Assembly (NCBI GenBank): GCA_028768525.1
Contig: CP054837.1
Coordinates: forward strand, 3,071,001 to 3,135,000
Length of the DNA: 64,000 nt
Direction: 5' to 3'
From: Desulfobacter sp.
GTDB lineage: Bacteria > Desulfobacterota > Desulfobacteria > Desulfobacterales > Desulfobacteraceae
Part shown: positions 17,238 through 26,806 of the stretch, piece after piece
Layout: each line of letters starts with the position of its first letter
How positions within the stretch are numbered: position 1 is the stretch's first letter
The notes under the pieces: generated by a model
Seen by the model: only the letters and a program-made list of their open reading frames with translations
The model's database searches: none
What the model was told of the DNA's origin: nothing
Translations under genes and position numbers: made by a program

Positions 17238-19490
17238 ATGTGTTTAGTTCTAGGTAAAATTAGAACCTTCCCGCAGAAAAACGGGAACGATATTCAACTC
17301 AGGGTATTTGGTGACGAATTTTATGCCAGGTATGAAACACTGGATGGGTATACCGTGGTATACGACACCAACCTGGATCTGTACTGCTATGCGTTGCCGG
17401 CAAAGGGGCAACTGGTCTCCAGCGGCGCCCCGACATATAAACCCGTTCCCTTGGGACTTGTCCGCCATATCCAGGAAGACAAAAAATTGAGAAACGAAAA
17501 TTTTGAAAAAAAATTCCAGGCCATGAGACCAGAAGGCTCACCGCCGCCTGGGGTTTCAGCTACCCTGGGAAGAAATCAGGGGCTTTTATCCGGCACCCAA
17601 TTGAGCATGGAGCCCAGGGTCATGGGATTGACCATCCTGGTGGATTTTCAGGACATCACTTCTGATATAGAGAAAGGACATGTTGAGGACCTGCTGAACG
17701 GCGATAATTTCAATGCCTACGGCAATGCCTGCTCTGTGAAAACCTATTACCAGACCATTTCCAGCAACCGCCTGGAATATACCAATGCGGTGGTCGGCCC
17801 GGTTCGCCTGAGCAAAAACAGGACCCATTATATCCAGACCCCGCTGATGGAGGAAGCCCTGAATATCGCCATCAACGATTTCGGCGTGGACCTCTCCCGT
17901 TTTGACTGCCGCCAGAGGGGTGTGGTGGATGCGGTCAATTTTCTCTATGCCGGCCAGACCCTTTATCAAAACTGGCTGTGGCCCCATAACCACGTTATGA
18001 ATTATTCCCACAACGGCATGCGGTGCAACCTGTATACGATCCAGAGCCTGGGGCGCCGGCCCGTGGACATGAAAATCGGCACCTTCTGCCATGAAGCCGG
18101 CCATCTGATCTGCCGTTTTCCTGACCTTTACGATTACGGGAAAAGGGACGGGGATACAGATCCCAGCGCAGGCCTGGGCGCATATTGCCTGATGTCCTCA
18201 GGCAGCCATCTCAACCAGGGCCGGTCCCCGGCGCCGGTGTGCGGCTATCTTCGGCACCTGGCCGGATGGGCAGACAATGAAATCCTTATCAACACACCGG
18301 GCCGGTTCCAGGCCAGACACGGGGATTACAACACCATTCACAAATATCTGGTTTCCGACAAACCCAATGAATATTTTATCGTTGAAAACCGCAGCCGCCT
18401 GAACCTGGACAGCCACTGTAAATCCAGCGGCCTGGCCGTTTACCATTGTGACACCCAGGGATCCAATGAATGGCAGGGGGGGACCGCTGACAAGCATTAC
18501 CAATGCGCGCTGATCCAGGCCGACGGCGCCCGGAACCTTGAAAACAACCGTAACAGCGGGGATGAGGCTGACCTGTTTAAGGGAATTCAAGGACTGGCAC
18601 TGTCCAGGGACACCATTCCCTCTTCCAAGGCCTGGGGCGGCATGGAATCCGGCCTCAGCCTCTTTAACATCTCCGCTGCCGGCGAGGTCATCACCTTTGA
18701 AACCGGAATACCGGGGGATTCGGGGCGACAAGGGGAAGTGCTGACAAAAGAATCCAGACCCTCGCGGCTGATCCCGGACAATAATCCTTCGGGGATTACA
18801 GATACCATCGTATTCCCGGTATCGGGAATGATAGAAAAAATCGCGGTTCGTATCGATATTACCCACACCTATATTCAGGACCTTAAAGTGGATTTAAAGG
18901 CACCGGGCGGCGACAGCATCAACCTGATCAACCGTAAAAACGCCGGCGGCAGTGATTTGAAAGCATCCTTTGACTCGGATGTCCTGTTATCATCCCTAAA
19001 AGGCACCTCCCTTTCCGGGGCATGGGAGCTTACGGTCTGTGATCTGTCCGGTGCAGATACCGGCCGGTTGAACAAATGGTCCGTGGAAGCAGTCTGCCAG
19101 CAAGGCAAAAATATCATCAAAAAAGAAAAGACTGAGGATCTGCCCATTCCGGACAAAAATCCGGCCGGCATCCGGTCCGTACTCTCTGTCACTGAATCCG
19201 GTGCCCTGAAAAACATACGGGTCTGGTGTGAACTCACCCACACCTACCATGGCGACCTCAGCGTCACCCTGATATCCCCGGCCGGCCATTCAGCCATTCT
19301 TGTGCCCTTTAATTCCCTGGGCTCTGGGAGAGGCATCCTTCAAAAAGAGTTCACCTTGGCTTCGCAGCCATCCCTTGCAACCCTTCTCGAAGACGATATA
19401 AAGGGAAACTGGACCCTGCATATCAGTGACAATTGGAAGGCGGATACCGGCGCTTTGAAAAAATGGGGGGTTGAATTGGAATGTCATTAA
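17238..19490 (+). CDS. M6-family metalloprotease with two C-terminal P-domains
   Basis: The 750-residue protein has an N-terminal region with the GDEFYARYETLDGYTVVYD motif typical of M6 peptidases, then a catalytic domain with the gluzincin-type motif CHEAGHLICRFPDLYD (His285, Glu286, His289). Two proprotein-convertase P-domains (jelly-roll) lie at about 505-620 and 632-750; both show ITHTY/LTHTY and end in KW.VE..C. P-domains usually stabilise or target secreted peptidases. The start at 17238 is fixed by AAGGAG; the encoded N-terminus (MCLVLGKIRTF) is not a classical signal peptide, which is odd for an M6 enzyme. It shares strand and region with the beta-repeat surface protein and could process envelope proteins. 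Substrate unknown. Confidence 0.87.
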   Translation: MCLVLGKIRTFPQKNGNDIQLRVFGDEFYARYETLDGYTVVYDTNLDLYCYALPAKGQLVSSGAPTYKPVPLGLVRHIQEDKKLRNENFEKKFQAMRPEGSPPPGVSATLGRNQGLLSGTQLSMEPRVMGLTILVDFQDITSDIEKGHVEDLLNGDNFNAYGNACSVKTYYQTISSNRLEYTNAVVGPVRLSKNRTHYIQTPLMEEALNIAINDFGVDLSRFDCRQRGVVDAVNFLYAGQTLYQNWLWPHNHVMNYSHNGMRCNLYTIQSLGRRPVDMKIGTFCHEAGHLICRFPDLYDYGKRDGDTDPSAGLGAYCLMSSGSHLNQGRSPAPVCGYLRHLAGWADNEILINTPGRFQARHGDYNTIHKYLVSDKPNEYFIVENRSRLNLDSHCKSSGLAVYHCDTQGSNEWQGGTADKHYQCALIQADGARNLENNRNSGDEADLFKGIQGLALSRDTIPSSKAWGGMESGLSLFNISAAGEVITFETGIPGDSGRQGEVLTKESRPSRLIPDNNPSGITDTIVFPVSGMIEKIAVRIDITHTYIQDLKVDLKAPGGDSINLINRKNAGGSDLKASFDSDVLLSSLKGTSLSGAWELTVCDLSGADTGRLNKWSVEAVCQQGKNIIKKEKTEDLPIPDKNPAGIRSVLSVTESGALKNIRVWCELTHTYHGDLSVTLISPAGHSAILVPFNSLGSGRGILQKEFTLASQPSLATLLEDDIKGNWTLHISDNWKADTGALKKWGVELECH

Positions 19491-19799
19491 TTGCCAAAAG
19501 GAACAAAAATATCAAAAGACAGACTAATTGTTATCGCATTACTCATTTTTCAAAATTGATATAGAAATTTTATGGAGTTTATTATTATTATATGTTTTAT
19601 TGAATTGTATTTGAGGTGGCTTCTATAGTTAAAATATCTGTGTTGTCGTAAACTATATATCAACCTTATGGGTGCTTAATTTTTAACATGCCTCTAATCG
19701 AATTTTTACACACTCTTAAATGAATTGAATGCTAATCCATATGCTTTTTCATATTATAATATTGATAACATATAAAATAGACGCTTTTAGGAGATCATT
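19491..19799. other. AT-rich intergenic region
   Basis: This 309-bp spacer lies between the M6 peptidase and a TPR gene on the same strand. No hairpin terminator, RNA gene or open frame with a ribosome site was seen. The composition shifts from GC-rich to AT-rich here. Confidence 0.5.
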
Positions 19800-21740
19800 A
19801 TGAAGATGATTAATTTAGCAAAGTCCTCTATCTCTATATATCAATCTTTTAAATTGTTTACATTCACTGTAGTAGTAGGCACTTTATTCATCCTTATCCC
19901 CAATTATGCTCAGGGCCTTCAAACCACCCCAATGGAAAGTAGCAATAATGATGGCAATACTCTTTTTCAACTTAAAGATGCCATAGAAGAGGAATTTAGT
20001 GAAAACAAACAAGATATTAAAAAAGAATTGATTTATTATTTGAACAATGGAATGCATAAAAGAGCCCTAGAAACAATCAATGCTTTCCCTCCCTCCCAAA
20101 AAAACGATACTGAAATCATGGGCATCAAAGCGGCGGTACTTATTGGAAAAGGCGACTTCGGTTCAGCAATGAGTGAATATGATAAATTAAAAAACCAGGA
20201 AAATGTTTCCGTTCAATCCTTTTCTTTGATTACGAATATGCTTTTGGTAAAAAAAAAACCTTTTGCAGCTATGAAAGTTTGTCAATCAGGCCTTATGCGG
20301 AATATCAATTCAGCTCGCCTTCTATATCAAATGGGGCATGCATACGATTTGGTTGGAAAACCTAAAATCGCTCTTATTTATTATCAAGCAGCCCTAAATG
20401 CGAATGACATATCACATGAGATTAATCGAACGAAAATTAAGATTTCGATAGCCGTTGCTCACTATAAATTAAACGATTATGAAAACGCAGAAAAAACGCT
20501 TTCAATTGAAAACGCAGAAGGTTACGATGCTGAGATTCGTTCGATGATCAAAGCCAAATTCAACGCCTCAAAAGGAGATATCAACAAAGCCCTTTCAGTA
20601 CTTGAGAACAGAGGGAACTCTCCAAAATATATTGAGCTTAATTTAACTAAAGCCCAACTACTAATTCTCAACCGGGAACCTCGAAAAGCTATTAATTTAT
20701 TGAATGAAATGGACAAGGTTCTTTTGAAGAGTGATTTAGCCGATATCCTGATGTTGACAAAATCATTGGCATTTCTGGTAGACAAAAAACCAAGCGAATC
20801 TTTAAGAATACTGAATAGCATAAGTCACCCGGACAAAATAAAACATTTTCACATACTTAAAGCGATTTCTTATCTTTCAATGAATAACAAAACGGAAACC
20901 GTCAAAGAAATGAAGCAAGGCCCTCTACCCTATAGCGAAATAGCTTCTTTATCTGGTTTTGAAAAGCTCTTATCACAACCATCCATGGGGCCAGATATAG
21001 GCTTGGCCTTTTTTTGTTTAGACCAAAAATTTTATAAAGAAGCACTCTCAATTGCAAAAAGAAACAGCAACGATTCAAAGAATAACATTTTACTAAGTTT
21101 TATTACCGCCGAATCTTACCTTCTATCCGAACAATATTCTCTTGCCATTAATGAGCTTATTAAGATAAACAAAACCTTTAAAAATAGCTATGCTATTCGA
21201 TTTTATTTAAGTCAGGCCTATGGGAAGGCGGGAATGATAAATGAAGCAGGAGAAGCCTATAAGTCGCTAACTAATGAACGCCCTGATTTTATAATGGCCA
21301 ATTTTGTATATGGTAAATTACTTGAAAAGCTTGGGCAATGGAGTCACGCAAAAGAAAACTATGAGAATGGCCTAAATTTCGAACCTGATTCTCCAAGTCT
21401 ACAGATGTCATTGGCATGGACTTTGGCCAATCTAAATGAATTCGACAATCTGAACCGTCTGCTCCGAATAATTGAAAAAAACGAAAAGATAGCACCTTTG
21501 TCCATAATTCACTTAAAAGGATGGCTTGCTTTTAAAACCGACAATTTTGATGAGGCAGAAAAACTATTGAAAAAAGCAATTGAAAAAGCACCCGGTAACC
21601 CCGAAATCTGTTACCATTTGGGAATGACGATGATACAAACCGGTAAGCAAGACACTGCTAAAAATCTATTAAAACAGAGTTTCTTATTTGAAAAGCAGAG
21701 AAAATTATATAAAGATTCCATACCGAATGCACTTTTATGA
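19800..21740 (+). CDS. exported TPR-repeat protein
   Basis: The 646-residue protein has an N-terminal hydrophobic segment (about 19-39, FTFTVVVGTLFILIP) ending near NYAQG, so it is exported or anchored. The rest is helical repeats of TPR type, clearest at about 170-230 and 480-630 (GKLLEKLGQWSHAKENYENG; DEAEKLLKKAIEKAPGNPEI). It lacks a lipobox. The ATG is preceded by AGGAGA. Its codon use is more AT-rich than the M6 peptidase upstream. It converges on the acyltransferase gene with only six bases between the stops. It is probably a scaffold for the neighbouring surface/PEP-CTERM machinery; the partner cannot be read from the sequence. Confidence 0.8.
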   Translation: MKMINLAKSSISIYQSFKLFTFTVVVGTLFILIPNYAQGLQTTPMESSNNDGNTLFQLKDAIEEEFSENKQDIKKELIYYLNNGMHKRALETINAFPPSQKNDTEIMGIKAAVLIGKGDFGSAMSEYDKLKNQENVSVQSFSLITNMLLVKKKPFAAMKVCQSGLMRNINSARLLYQMGHAYDLVGKPKIALIYYQAALNANDISHEINRTKIKISIAVAHYKLNDYENAEKTLSIENAEGYDAEIRSMIKAKFNASKGDINKALSVLENRGNSPKYIELNLTKAQLLILNREPRKAINLLNEMDKVLLKSDLADILMLTKSLAFLVDKKPSESLRILNSISHPDKIKHFHILKAISYLSMNNKTETVKEMKQGPLPYSEIASLSGFEKLLSQPSMGPDIGLAFFCLDQKFYKEALSIAKRNSNDSKNNILLSFITAESYLLSEQYSLAINELIKINKTFKNSYAIRFYLSQAYGKAGMINEAGEAYKSLTNERPDFIMANFVYGKLLEKLGQWSHAKENYENGLNFEPDSPSLQMSLAWTLANLNEFDNLNRLLRIIEKNEKIAPLSIIHLKGWLAFKTDNFDEAEKLLKKAIEKAPGNPEICYHLGMTMIQTGKQDTAKNLLKQSFLFEKQRKLYKDSIPNALL

Positions 21741-21746
21741 AAAGTC

Positions 21747-23279
21747 TTATTTATTCAGATTTTTAACTTTCACAAAAATTATTATCAACCATACCATGGT
21801 TAAAATTAAAAGTATCCTTGCAAACAAAAAGCCATGTTTTGAAAAAAAAGTGCTACAACTTGGGGGGATTATCTTTGAAGTAAAGTACCCATCCTGACCT
21901 ATGGATGAACATTGTACTAGTTCACCCATAGGGGAGACAACTAGTGAATATCCCCAGTTAGCAGATCTTACAAGGTGTTTCCGATTCTCCACTGCTCTAA
22001 AGACTAGATGGGATAATGGTATTTCATATGCTGGCATCAATGTCTTGAACGCATGGTGATCATTCGTGATGTTAACGATAAAACCAATGTCCTTTATGGC
22101 TAATTTCCTTACAAAATCGGGAAAAAACGCTTCATAACATATGATGGTCCCAAATGTTATTCCATTTGAAAGATTGATAATCCCATCATGTTTTCCCGCA
22201 TCAAACTCGGATTTAAATTTTGTCGATATTTTATGTGGTAAAAATTTCTCAAAAGGATTTTTTTCTGTAAAGGGCACGAGAATTTTTTTATGATACTCTT
22301 GGCTGATATAACTTTCATCAGGAACTAGAAATGCAGTATTATACTGTTTGACAGGTTGATCTTTTCTCACCTTGAATGAAAGAGCACCAATCAGTATAGA
22401 CAATCGATATTTTCTTGCAAGTCCGATTAAATCCTCAATGAACTCCTTTTCGCGAAAAGAGCGAAGATAAACCGGGACACTTGTCTCAGGCCAGATAACC
22501 AGATCCGGAGAATCATTAGAGGTATCTATTGATTGGACTGTTTTTTGTTTTAAAAGTTTAAATATTCTTTTTCTAGATTTCCGTTTTTCTTTATCCTTTG
22601 TTTTGACCGAAGTGTAAATTGTATTGATAGTTATTGAAGGGCACTTAGGTATCTTCTTCTGATTAATTTTAACTTGTCCGTATCCTGCGATCACAATAGT
22701 GATCAACAGTACAATACTAAAAAGGATAAGACTCCTTTTTAGCCCCTTCTGGAAAAGACTCAATATCAAAACATTAACCAATAGGATCCAGAAACTGGTC
22801 CCGAACACCCCGGTTATATCGGCCGTCTGAATCATTGGAGTAACCGGCCACAAAAGGTATCCCAAAGCAATTGAAGGAATTGCAAAAAAAGTGTCGGAAA
22901 GAATAACTTCAAGGGAAACCCAGAGAAAGACCATCCACAAATACAGCCCAACATTTTTTAATCTGGATTTCATCCCCAAAATGACACCGGGAACAAAAAA
23001 ACCGCAGACTACAGCATAAATAGCCGGAACGGCAAACATTGCCGAAAGGCTCAAATTTGATAGCCAATAAAAACAAAAAGATGCATAAATATAACTGAAC
23101 AGAACCCCCAGCCCATACATGGCCCAAAAAGAGATCCGCTCTTTGTCAAATTGATACTGAATGGCTGTTAAAAGAGGAATAAATGCAAAAAATGAGAACT
23201 GCCATAATCCTATGGAAGGAGTTCCCAACCCGAGTAAAATTCCAGACAAGATGCAATAATTAACCGATTTTGTAGGCAT
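21747..23279 (-). CDS. lnt: apolipoprotein N-acyltransferase
   Basis: The 510-residue inner-membrane enzyme transfers an acyl chain to the N-terminal cysteine of diacylated lipoproteins. Several membrane helices occupy about 1-205, a nitrilase-type catalytic domain about 215-480, and a last helix follows. The catalytic triad Glu-Lys-Cys is visible at Glu265 (VIWPETS), Lys331 (YHKKILVPFTE) and Cys381 (IICYEAFFPDF), close to Escherichia coli 267/335/387; the essential Tyr-Glu after the cysteine is also present. A hairpin terminator lies just upstream. Its place between a PEP-CTERM gene and TPR genes, away from the usual housekeeping context, suggests it may be a locus-specific paralogue. Several neighbours are lipoproteins (PrsT-like protein, secretin). 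Confidence 0.92.
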   Translation of the reverse strand: MPTKSVNYCILSGILLGLGTPSIGLWQFSFFAFIPLLTAIQYQFDKERISFWAMYGLGVLFSYIYASFCFYWLSNLSLSAMFAVPAIYAVVCGFFVPGVILGMKSRLKNVGLYLWMVFLWVSLEVILSDTFFAIPSIALGYLLWPVTPMIQTADITGVFGTSFWILLVNVLILSLFQKGLKRSLILFSIVLLITIVIAGYGQVKINQKKIPKCPSITINTIYTSVKTKDKEKRKSRKRIFKLLKQKTVQSIDTSNDSPDLVIWPETSVPVYLRSFREKEFIEDLIGLARKYRLSILIGALSFKVRKDQPVKQYNTAFLVPDESYISQEYHKKILVPFTEKNPFEKFLPHKISTKFKSEFDAGKHDGIINLSNGITFGTIICYEAFFPDFVRKLAIKDIGFIVNITNDHHAFKTLMPAYEIPLSHLVFRAVENRKHLVRSANWGYSLVVSPMGELVQCSSIGQDGYFTSKIIPPSCSTFFSKHGFLFARILLILTMVWLIIIFVKVKNLNK

Positions 23280-23288
23280 AACAAATGA

Positions 23289-23318
23289 TAAGGGGCTTGA
23301 TAAATATCAAGCCCCCGT
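23289..23318 (-). terminator. terminator after the PEP-CTERM gene
   Basis: Inverted repeat GGGGCTTGAT (23292-23301) and ATCAAGCCCC (23306-23315) with a 4-base loop, 31 bp past the stop of the PEP-CTERM gene. The T-rich tail is short and interrupted (TTATCATTTGTT), so termination may be partial and allow read-through into lnt. Confidence 0.65.
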
Positions 23319-23348
23319 TAGATCTGTGCTTTCAATTCGTCGTAAGAA

Positions 23349-23915
23349 TTATGCTTTTTTGCGTCTGGAAATGCCAGCAACACTAAGAAGACCAAGTCCC
23401 AAAAGCATTATTGTCCCTGGCTCAGGAATGGGTGCAGAAACATTTATATCATAATCACCCATATCCTGGCTCAGATTACCATGGCAACCGGAGCCACTTA
23501 AAAGAAAAGATGCATATGTTTCATCCAGCATATCTGCCTCTATGGTAATATCAAACTGGAAGTCATAGTAAGCCCAGTCAACATCATTTTCTTCCGAACC
23601 GGAACCGTAGATAACGCCATAAGCGCTTGCAGTATCAGTCCAGCTTGCTGCACCGATAGACAATGCTAAGGTTGTTGTACCAACATAAGGATAATCATCT
23701 GAAAGATTATCATCATCATATACTGCTGTAATATCAACTTGATAAGTTTGCCCTACTACGAGCTCGGCAGGAGAAGTCGTCCAATCAGTTGTTCCCACAG
23801 GAGTCACAGAGAGGGAATCTAAATAGTATTCGCCTGCCCAATCTGCGCCAGCAAAGGCATTGCTGGAGAATACACAAATCATCCCGATTAATAATAACAC
23901 CAATAACTTTTTCAT
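23349..23915 (-). CDS. PEP-CTERM sorting-domain protein
   Basis: The 188-residue exported protein has a signal peptide (about 1-23, ending SNAFA), a beta-rich, acidic and Tyr/Ser-rich mature part with no known enzyme motif, and a C-terminal PEP-CTERM signal: PEPGTIMLLGLGLLSVAG then the basic tail SRRKKA. Exosortase is expected to cleave at the Pro-Glu-Pro region and attach or release the protein at the surface. The ATG at 23915 has a perfect AAGGAGG box; a longer start at 23942 is unlikely. A consensus sigma-54 promoter lies about 200 bp upstream on the same strand, typical of PEP-CTERM genes under PrsR. Confidence 0.92.
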   Translation of the reverse strand: MKKLLVLLLIGMICVFSSNAFAGADWAGEYYLDSLSVTPVGTTDWTTSPAELVVGQTYQVDITAVYDDDNLSDDYPYVGTTTLALSIGAASWTDTASAYGVIYGSGSEENDVDWAYYDFQFDITIEADMLDETYASFLLSGSGCHGNLSQDMGDYDINVSAPIPEPGTIMLLGLGLLSVAGISRRKKA

Positions 23916-24495
23916 AAAACCTCCTTTTCTTTTCCAAGGCAACCGGCTGTTCTTAAATATAAAATTTTTGGCTAATTTTGAATTTTATAGAAACAGAACC
24001 CTTTGGCTTTCCGAATCGGCCTTTCGGCCGATGTGGCCTTTTCTTGAAAATTAGAATTAAATGATCCTGAAAATTTCAACCCGATGAAATTCCGGATTAC
24101 TGAACATCACTAAAGGTTATAGCAACTACTATGCCAATAACATACAAGTCTGATTCTATTTTTATTCAATACCACACAGGAGATTTTCATCTTTTCTTGA
24201 ATAAATTTAATATTTTATTTATTGCACACCTTTCAGTCGGCCTGTTCGATTGATAGCTGTGTTATTTTTTTCACATAAACATTACCTGTTTTACATAATG
24301 ATATGACTTTTTTTATACAAGGTGAGTACTTCGGCTGAAACCCGGCCTTCTTTTATTGACAATGGCTTACATCCCATAATACAATGCCCCCGGCTCAAAC
24401 GCAGCTACCAATTAACTCTTTGAAATTATTATACTAACAATCAAGGGCCATTTTAATCACATGAAGCTTCTATCCAATAACGGAGATTATACCTG
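23916..24495. other. divergent intergenic region with sigma-54 promoter and leader hairpin
   Basis: This 580-bp region has no supported gene. It separates the PEP-CTERM gene (minus) from the PrsT-like gene (plus). It holds a sigma-54 promoter for the minus strand (24121-24136) and a 7-bp hairpin (ATCGGCC 24015-24021, GGCCGAT 24026-24032) inside the deduced leader. Only a poor GG-N10-GC match (24333-24346) was seen for the plus-strand gene. Confidence 0.6.
24121..24136 (-). promoter_or_regulatory. sigma-54 (-24/-12) promoter of the PEP-CTERM gene
   Basis: On the minus strand TGGCATAGTAGTTGCT matches the RpoN consensus (TGGCA...TTGC, GG-N10-GC). The start site would be near 24110, giving a leader of about 195 bases before the ATG at 23915. 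Confidence 0.75.
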
Positions 24496-26802
24496 ATGAG
24501 ATATCGTATAAAACTGACTGCTGTTACAGCCGTTACGCTTGCAGTGGCTCTCATGATGTTTACCGGATGCTCAAATAAAGAAGAAAAAAAAGTCAAACAT
24601 TTCAATGCAGGGAATGCATATTTTGAAGTAAAACAGTATAAAAAGGCTGAAATAGAATTTAAAAACGCTATCCAGGCTGACCCCAAGTATACAGATGCGT
24701 TCTTAAGGCTTGGCGACACGATGATGAAACTGGGAAAGGCACAGGATGCATTCCAGGCCTATTCGCAAGCTGAGGCAATTTCTCCTGAAAATATAAAAGC
24801 ACTGGCTATTCTGGCTAAATTTTATCTTTTAAATAAGCGGCCGGAGGGGGCAAAGGCAAGGGTAAAAAAGATCCTTGAGCAAGACGAGAACAATAAAGAG
24901 GCGCTGCTTTTGAAAGCACAGCTTTTAGGCAGCGAAAAAGATTATGAAAACTCGGCTTTACTATTTAAAAGAATACTGAAACAAGATGAACATCACATTC
25001 CTTCCTTACGAGGACTGGCCAGGCTTGAATACATGAAAAAAGATTATGGCCGGGCTGAGACCCTTTTGCTCAAAGCACTGGACGCCGATGCCGATAAAAC
25101 CCCCTCAAGGCTTGCTCTATTTCGTTTTTATATGGCCAGAAAAGACCACCCAAAAGCTGAAGAGCAGCTTAAACTGATTACCAAAGAGAATCCGGACAAA
25201 GCGGCGCCCCTGATCACACTAGGAAATTTCTATTTAAAAAACCAGAAAAATCTTCAAGCCGAAGGCGCCTACAAAAAAGCATTGGCGCTTGAGCCGAACT
25301 CTCTCAGACCTTACCTTACCCTTGCAGGATTTTACGATTTAAACGACAAGGATGAAAAAGCGCTGGCACTATTAAAGCAAGCGGTTGAAATTGATAATGA
25401 AAAAGGTAATGCAAAACAAATTCTGGCCAAATTTTATTTAAAAAATAAAAAAGTGGAGGACGCAGAAAGGCTGATCACTGAAATTCTGGAGACAAGGCCT
25501 AATTCTTACCCTGCCAGGCAACTTAAAAGTGAGATTCTAATTTTTAAAAAAGATTTTGACCCGGCCATTCGAATACTGTCAGAACTAGAAAAAGAAGAAC
25601 CCAATTCCGCCCAGGTCAAGTATCTCATTGGACTATGCCATATTGGATTAGGCAACATTGATCAGGCAACGGCTTTCGTGACCAAGGCTGTTGAACTGAA
25701 ACCGGACCATCTCAAGTCCCGCCTGCTGCTGGCCAACCTATATCTTCAAAGCCGTTCATTTGACTTGGCAGCAAAAGAGGCATCAGAAATCGTAAAATTG
25801 AACCCATCCACGGAAGATGCCTATGGAATATTGGGTAATGCATACCTGGCTTCCCGAAAAATAAATGAGGCGGAAGCGGCATATCAAAAGCTGATTGACC
25901 TGAATCCGGATAGCCCAAGGGGATATTTCCTATTGGCGACCATTAAATCCGGATTGAAGCAATACGACACTTCTACTGAGTTATTAAAAAAAGCCTACGC
26001 CTTAAACAATAGGTCCATAAAAATATTTGCATTAATGTTAAGAAACAGCGTGGTTCAAAAAAAGTACGATAGGGCCCACAATCTCTGCCGGAAACAAATT
26101 GAGATATACAAGGAGAACAGCCGATTATTGGCCTATACTTACAACCTCACCGCCTCAGTCTACATGAGGGAAAAGAAACTGGATGAGGCAAAAACATTTT
26201 ACGAAAAGGCCATTGACTCAGATCCGGATCTGCTGGCATCATACGGGGCCCTCGCCAGAATCTATATGATTAAAGGGAATCCAAACGAAACAATCCACCA
26301 ATACAACACCATTCTTGAAAAGAATCCAAATCTTGCAGCCCCCCATCTGATCTTGGGGAGTCTGTATGAAGGGAAAAACGATTTCACCAAAGCAGAGAGC
26401 CATTACAGGAAGGCGCTTGAGATCAATCCTGAATTTGCCGCTGCTGCCAACAATCTTGCCTATCTTCTGACAGAAAGAACCTCCCAATATGATGAAGCGC
26501 TAAAATATGCCCAAATAGCAAAAGAGCAGCGTCCGGAAGATCCGCACATCATGGACACCCTGGGATGGACTTACTATAAGAAAGGACTTTACGGCAATGC
26601 CGTGAATGAATTTTTGGACGTGTTGAAGAAGCTCCCTGACGTCCCGGATGTCCATTACCACCTGGGGCTTGCCTATCATAAGAAGGAACAATTCGACCTT
26701 GCAAAAAAAGAACTATTGCGGGCCTTGGAGATAGATAAAGGGTTTACCGGTGCACAGGAGGCCAGATCGGTTCTTGAAGAACTGGAGCAAAAAGGTATCT
26801 GA
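24496..26802 (+). CDS. prsT: PrsT-like TPR-repeat lipoprotein of PEP-CTERM systems
   Basis: The 768-residue protein has a lipoprotein signal peptide (MMFTGC, Cys about residue 25) and more than fifteen consecutive TPR units over about 33-765, with motifs such as GNAYFEVKQYKKAEIEFKNA and AYLLTERTSQYDEALKYAQI. Length, lipobox and repeat layout match TIGR02917-type PrsT, a TPR lipoprotein that co-occurs with the PrsK/PrsR sensor-regulator pair and exosortase. Assignment is by architecture; a search is needed to separate it from other TPR lipoproteins. The ATG is preceded by CGGAG at a slightly long spacing. It is divergent from the PEP-CTERM gene and convergent with the pseudopilus operon, four bases from its last stop. 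Outer-membrane or periplasmic scaffold role inferred. Confidence 0.82.
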   Translation: MRYRIKLTAVTAVTLAVALMMFTGCSNKEEKKVKHFNAGNAYFEVKQYKKAEIEFKNAIQADPKYTDAFLRLGDTMMKLGKAQDAFQAYSQAEAISPENIKALAILAKFYLLNKRPEGAKARVKKILEQDENNKEALLLKAQLLGSEKDYENSALLFKRILKQDEHHIPSLRGLARLEYMKKDYGRAETLLLKALDADADKTPSRLALFRFYMARKDHPKAEEQLKLITKENPDKAAPLITLGNFYLKNQKNLQAEGAYKKALALEPNSLRPYLTLAGFYDLNDKDEKALALLKQAVEIDNEKGNAKQILAKFYLKNKKVEDAERLITEILETRPNSYPARQLKSEILIFKKDFDPAIRILSELEKEEPNSAQVKYLIGLCHIGLGNIDQATAFVTKAVELKPDHLKSRLLLANLYLQSRSFDLAAKEASEIVKLNPSTEDAYGILGNAYLASRKINEAEAAYQKLIDLNPDSPRGYFLLATIKSGLKQYDTSTELLKKAYALNNRSIKIFALMLRNSVVQKKYDRAHNLCRKQIEIYKENSRLLAYTYNLTASVYMREKKLDEAKTFYEKAIDSDPDLLASYGALARIYMIKGNPNETIHQYNTILEKNPNLAAPHLILGSLYEGKNDFTKAESHYRKALEINPEFAAAANNLAYLLTERTSQYDEALKYAQIAKEQRPEDPHIMDTLGWTYYKKGLYGNAVNEFLDVLKKLPDVPDVHYHLGLAYHKKEQFDLAKKELLRALEIDKGFTGAQEARSVLEELEQKGI

Positions 26803-26806
26803 CCCC

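Noticed and set aside
17586..18104. 172-codon minus-strand frame inside the M6 peptidase gene
   Set aside because: Antisense to the catalytic domain; no start signal.
24333..24346. GG-N10-GC match before the PrsT-like gene
   Set aside because: Both elements deviate (CGGCTG and CGGC), and the segment is GC-rich by chance; not strong enough to call a promoter.
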